Of a stretch of 64,000 nucleotides of DNA, positions 62,534 to 64,000 are shown one piece after another. Made by a program: the position numbers and the translations under genes. Source of the stretch: Planctomycetaceae bacterium. Its GTDB lineage: Bacteria; Planctomycetota; Planctomycetia; Pirellulales; Pirellulaceae. Location: assembly GCA_020638995.1 (NCBI GenBank), contig JACKHM010000003.1, positions 992,001-1,056,000 of the forward strand, in the 5' to 3' direction. Each line of letters opens with the position of its first letter. Positions within the stretch are counted from its first letter, which is position 1. A model generated the notes under the pieces. The model worked only from the letters and a program-made list of their open reading frames with translations. It did no database searches and had not been told where the DNA came from.

Positions 62534-64000
62534 ATGCGATCCATCCAGATTTACGACACGACCCTTCGCGACGGCACACAAGGCGAGGGCGTGAGCCTCT
62601 CATTGCAGGACAAGCTCCAGATCACGCAACGGCTTGACGAGATCGGCGTGGACTACGTCGAAGGCGGTTACCCGCTATCGAACGAGAAGGACGTCGAATA
62701 CTTTCAGCGAGTTCGCGACTTGGGCCTGAAGCATGCCAAGGTATGCGCCTTTGGAATGACTCGCCGTCGCGGTATGGCCGCGAAAGATGATCCTGGGATG
62801 AGAGCGCTCTACGAATCCGAAGCTCCCGTTTGCACGGTCGTGGGGAAGACTTGGGATTTCCACGCAACGGAAGTGCTACGAGTTTCACTGGACGAGAATC
62901 TGGCGATGATCTCGGATAGTGTCGGGTTCTTGGCTGAATCAGGTCGAGAAGTGATCTACGATGCCGAGCACTTCTTCGACGGCTGGAAAGCGAATCCCGA
63001 GTATGCGGCCAAGACGATCCAGGCGGCCGCTTCGTCGGGCGCAAAGCTTGTGGTTTTGTGCGACACCAACGGAGGAACGCTGCCGGAAGAGATTGCCGCG
63101 ATCGTGAATGCAGCTCAGGCGGCGTTAAAGCCTCAAGGAGTCTCTGTTGGCATTCACTGTCACAACGACTGCGACTTGGCCGTCGCCAACTCGCTGGCCG
63201 CAGTCGATGCCGGTGCCGTGCAAGTGCAAGGCACGATCAACGGGTTCGGCGAGCGGTGTGGGAATGCGGACTTGATCTCGGTGATGTCCAATCTTGCCTT
63301 CAAAAAGAAGGGCTATCAAGTCCTGAGCGGTCAGAACCTCGACCATCTAACCGAGTTGTCGCGGTTTGTTTATGAGCAGGCGAATATGCTCTATCGGAAC
63401 AACCAACCTTTTGTCGGCCAGAGCGCGTTCGCACATAAGGGCGGCATGCACGTTCATGCAATCAATCGGGCAACAGAGAGCTATGAACATATGAATCCCG
63501 CACTGGTCGGCAACGAGCGACGGATTCTTGTCAGCGAATTGTCGGGGCGATCGAACATCATCGCGTTGACCACAAAGCACAACATCGCCGAAGATCGCGA
63601 ATTGATGGACCGCATCCTCGCACAAGTGGTCGAGATGGAGAATCGCGGCTATCAGTTCGAGGCGGCAGGTGGTTCGTTCGACCTACTCGTAAAAAAGTGC
63701 GCTGGCCACTTTACGCCACACTTCGAGCGACTCAAGTATCACGTCGAAGTCTCCGCACCCCAAAATGAGACCGTCGTCACCGAAGCCACGGTTAAGCTGA
63801 AAGTCGCGGGCGAGTTGCGACATGAAGTTGGGGAAGGCGACGGCCCCGTTAACGCACTGGATGCCGCACTTCGCAAAGCGTTAAATGGCAACTTTCCGAA
63901 CCTGCGAGCGATGCGTCTGGTCGATTATAAGGTACGCGTGGTAAACTCCGAGGCTGGCACGGCAGCCCGTATCCGAGTCAGCATCGAAAGCGCCGACGAA
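62534..64000 (+). CDS. cimA: (R)-citramalate synthase, 3' end cut by window edge
   Basis: The first 489 codons are visible. The enzyme condenses pyruvate and acetyl-CoA to (R)-citramalate, the first step of the threonine-independent isoleucine pathway. The N-terminus IYDTTLRDGTQGEGVSLSLQ and GERCGNADLISVMSNLA are typical of CimA-type HMGL-like enzymes. IHCHNDCDLAVANS and FAHKGGMHVHAI carry metal-binding His residues, and the C-terminal LeuA-like regulatory domain (VEVSAPQNETVVTEATVKLK) begins near residue 400. It is distinguished from LeuA by the extended region between the barrel and the regulatory domain. The upstream Ile/Val leader peptide supports the isoleucine role. Confidence 0.92.
   Translation, partial: MRSIQIYDTTLRDGTQGEGVSLSLQDKLQITQRLDEIGVDYVEGGYPLSNEKDVEYFQRVRDLGLKHAKVCAFGMTRRRGMAAKDDPGMRALYESEAPVCTVVGKTWDFHATEVLRVSLDENLAMISDSVGFLAESGREVIYDAEHFFDGWKANPEYAAKTIQAAASSGAKLVVLCDTNGGTLPEEIAAIVNAAQAALKPQGVSVGIHCHNDCDLAVANSLAAVDAGAVQVQGTINGFGERCGNADLISVMSNLAFKKKGYQVLSGQNLDHLTELSRFVYEQANMLYRNNQPFVGQSAFAHKGGMHVHAINRATESYEHMNPALVGNERRILVSELSGRSNIIALTTKHNIAEDRELMDRILAQVVEMENRGYQFEAAGGSFDLLVKKCAGHFTPHFERLKYHVEVSAPQNETVVTEATVKLKVAGELRHEVGEGDGPVNALDAALRKALNGNFPNLRAMRLVDYKVRVVNSEAGTAARIRVSIESADE

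Overview
The window is about 64 kb of a planctomycete chromosome, most likely a member of the Pirellulales. This is inferred from the gene families present: several formylglycine sulfatases, a DUF1501 protein, a DUF1559 protein with a prepilin leader, surface proteins with LEPR-like leaders and dockerin repeats, long PQQ-propeller proteins, Tat-exported Gfo/Idh/MocA proteins and an ECF sigma/anti-sigma pair. Genes sit on both strands in short runs, and no phage or plasmid backbone is seen.

Layout. 1-11.6 kb: two sulfatases, a secreted metalloprotease-like dockerin protein, an ECF sigma / anti-sigma / secreted coiled-coil operon, a DUF1501 protein, a redoxin-like lipoprotein, an Hpt protein and a secreted Cys-rich QKGG-repeat protein. 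11.6-21.2 kb: a sulfotransferase-DUF6065 fusion, a DUF1559 pseudopilin, a twice-frameshifted dockerin surface protein with two small downstream genes, a SelA-like PLP enzyme, and a membrane protein with a pseudopilin. 21.4-34.5 kb: two PQQ-propeller proteins that share a methyltransferase-like N-terminus, flanking an enolase-superfamily enzyme, serS, an M20 dipeptidase, clpS and mtaB. 34.8-54.4 kb: 6-phosphofructokinase, YceI, Gfo/Idh, a HEAT-repeat protein, a third sulfatase, a double alpha/beta hydrolase, a ferrochelatase / selenoprotein / sugar-isomerase operon, a TIGR01777 oxidoreductase, a DUF1499-MsrB fusion, pepA and a double SurA-like foldase. 54.5-57.8 kb: mobile-element remains (two IS91-type fragments, a group II intron with a deleted reverse transcriptase, and a duplicated DUF6065 tail). 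57.9-64 kb: trxB, a divergent NRAMP transporter, asnS, and citramalate synthase preceded by a leader-peptide attenuator.

Two signals are easily missed by automatic annotation. First, the gene at 46498-46845 (minus) reads through an in-frame UGA to give a U-x-x-C redox motif in an ArsC-like thioredoxin fold; a strong Shine-Dalgarno site precedes it and a SECIS-like hairpin follows the UGA. Second, cimA is preceded by a good promoter, a 27-codon leader ORF with Ile-Ile-Gly-Val-Val-Ile-Ile, three mutually exclusive RNA pairings and an intrinsic terminator, which is the complete layout of ribosome-mediated attenuation by isoleucine and valine.

How the genes relate. The sulfatases, the sulfotransferase and the surface dockerin proteins fit the sulfated-polysaccharide lifestyle of marine planctomycetes. 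The trxB, MsrB-fusion and Sec-containing redox genes give a thiol/selenol redox theme. Several intergenic palindromes of related sequence look like a dispersed repeat family.
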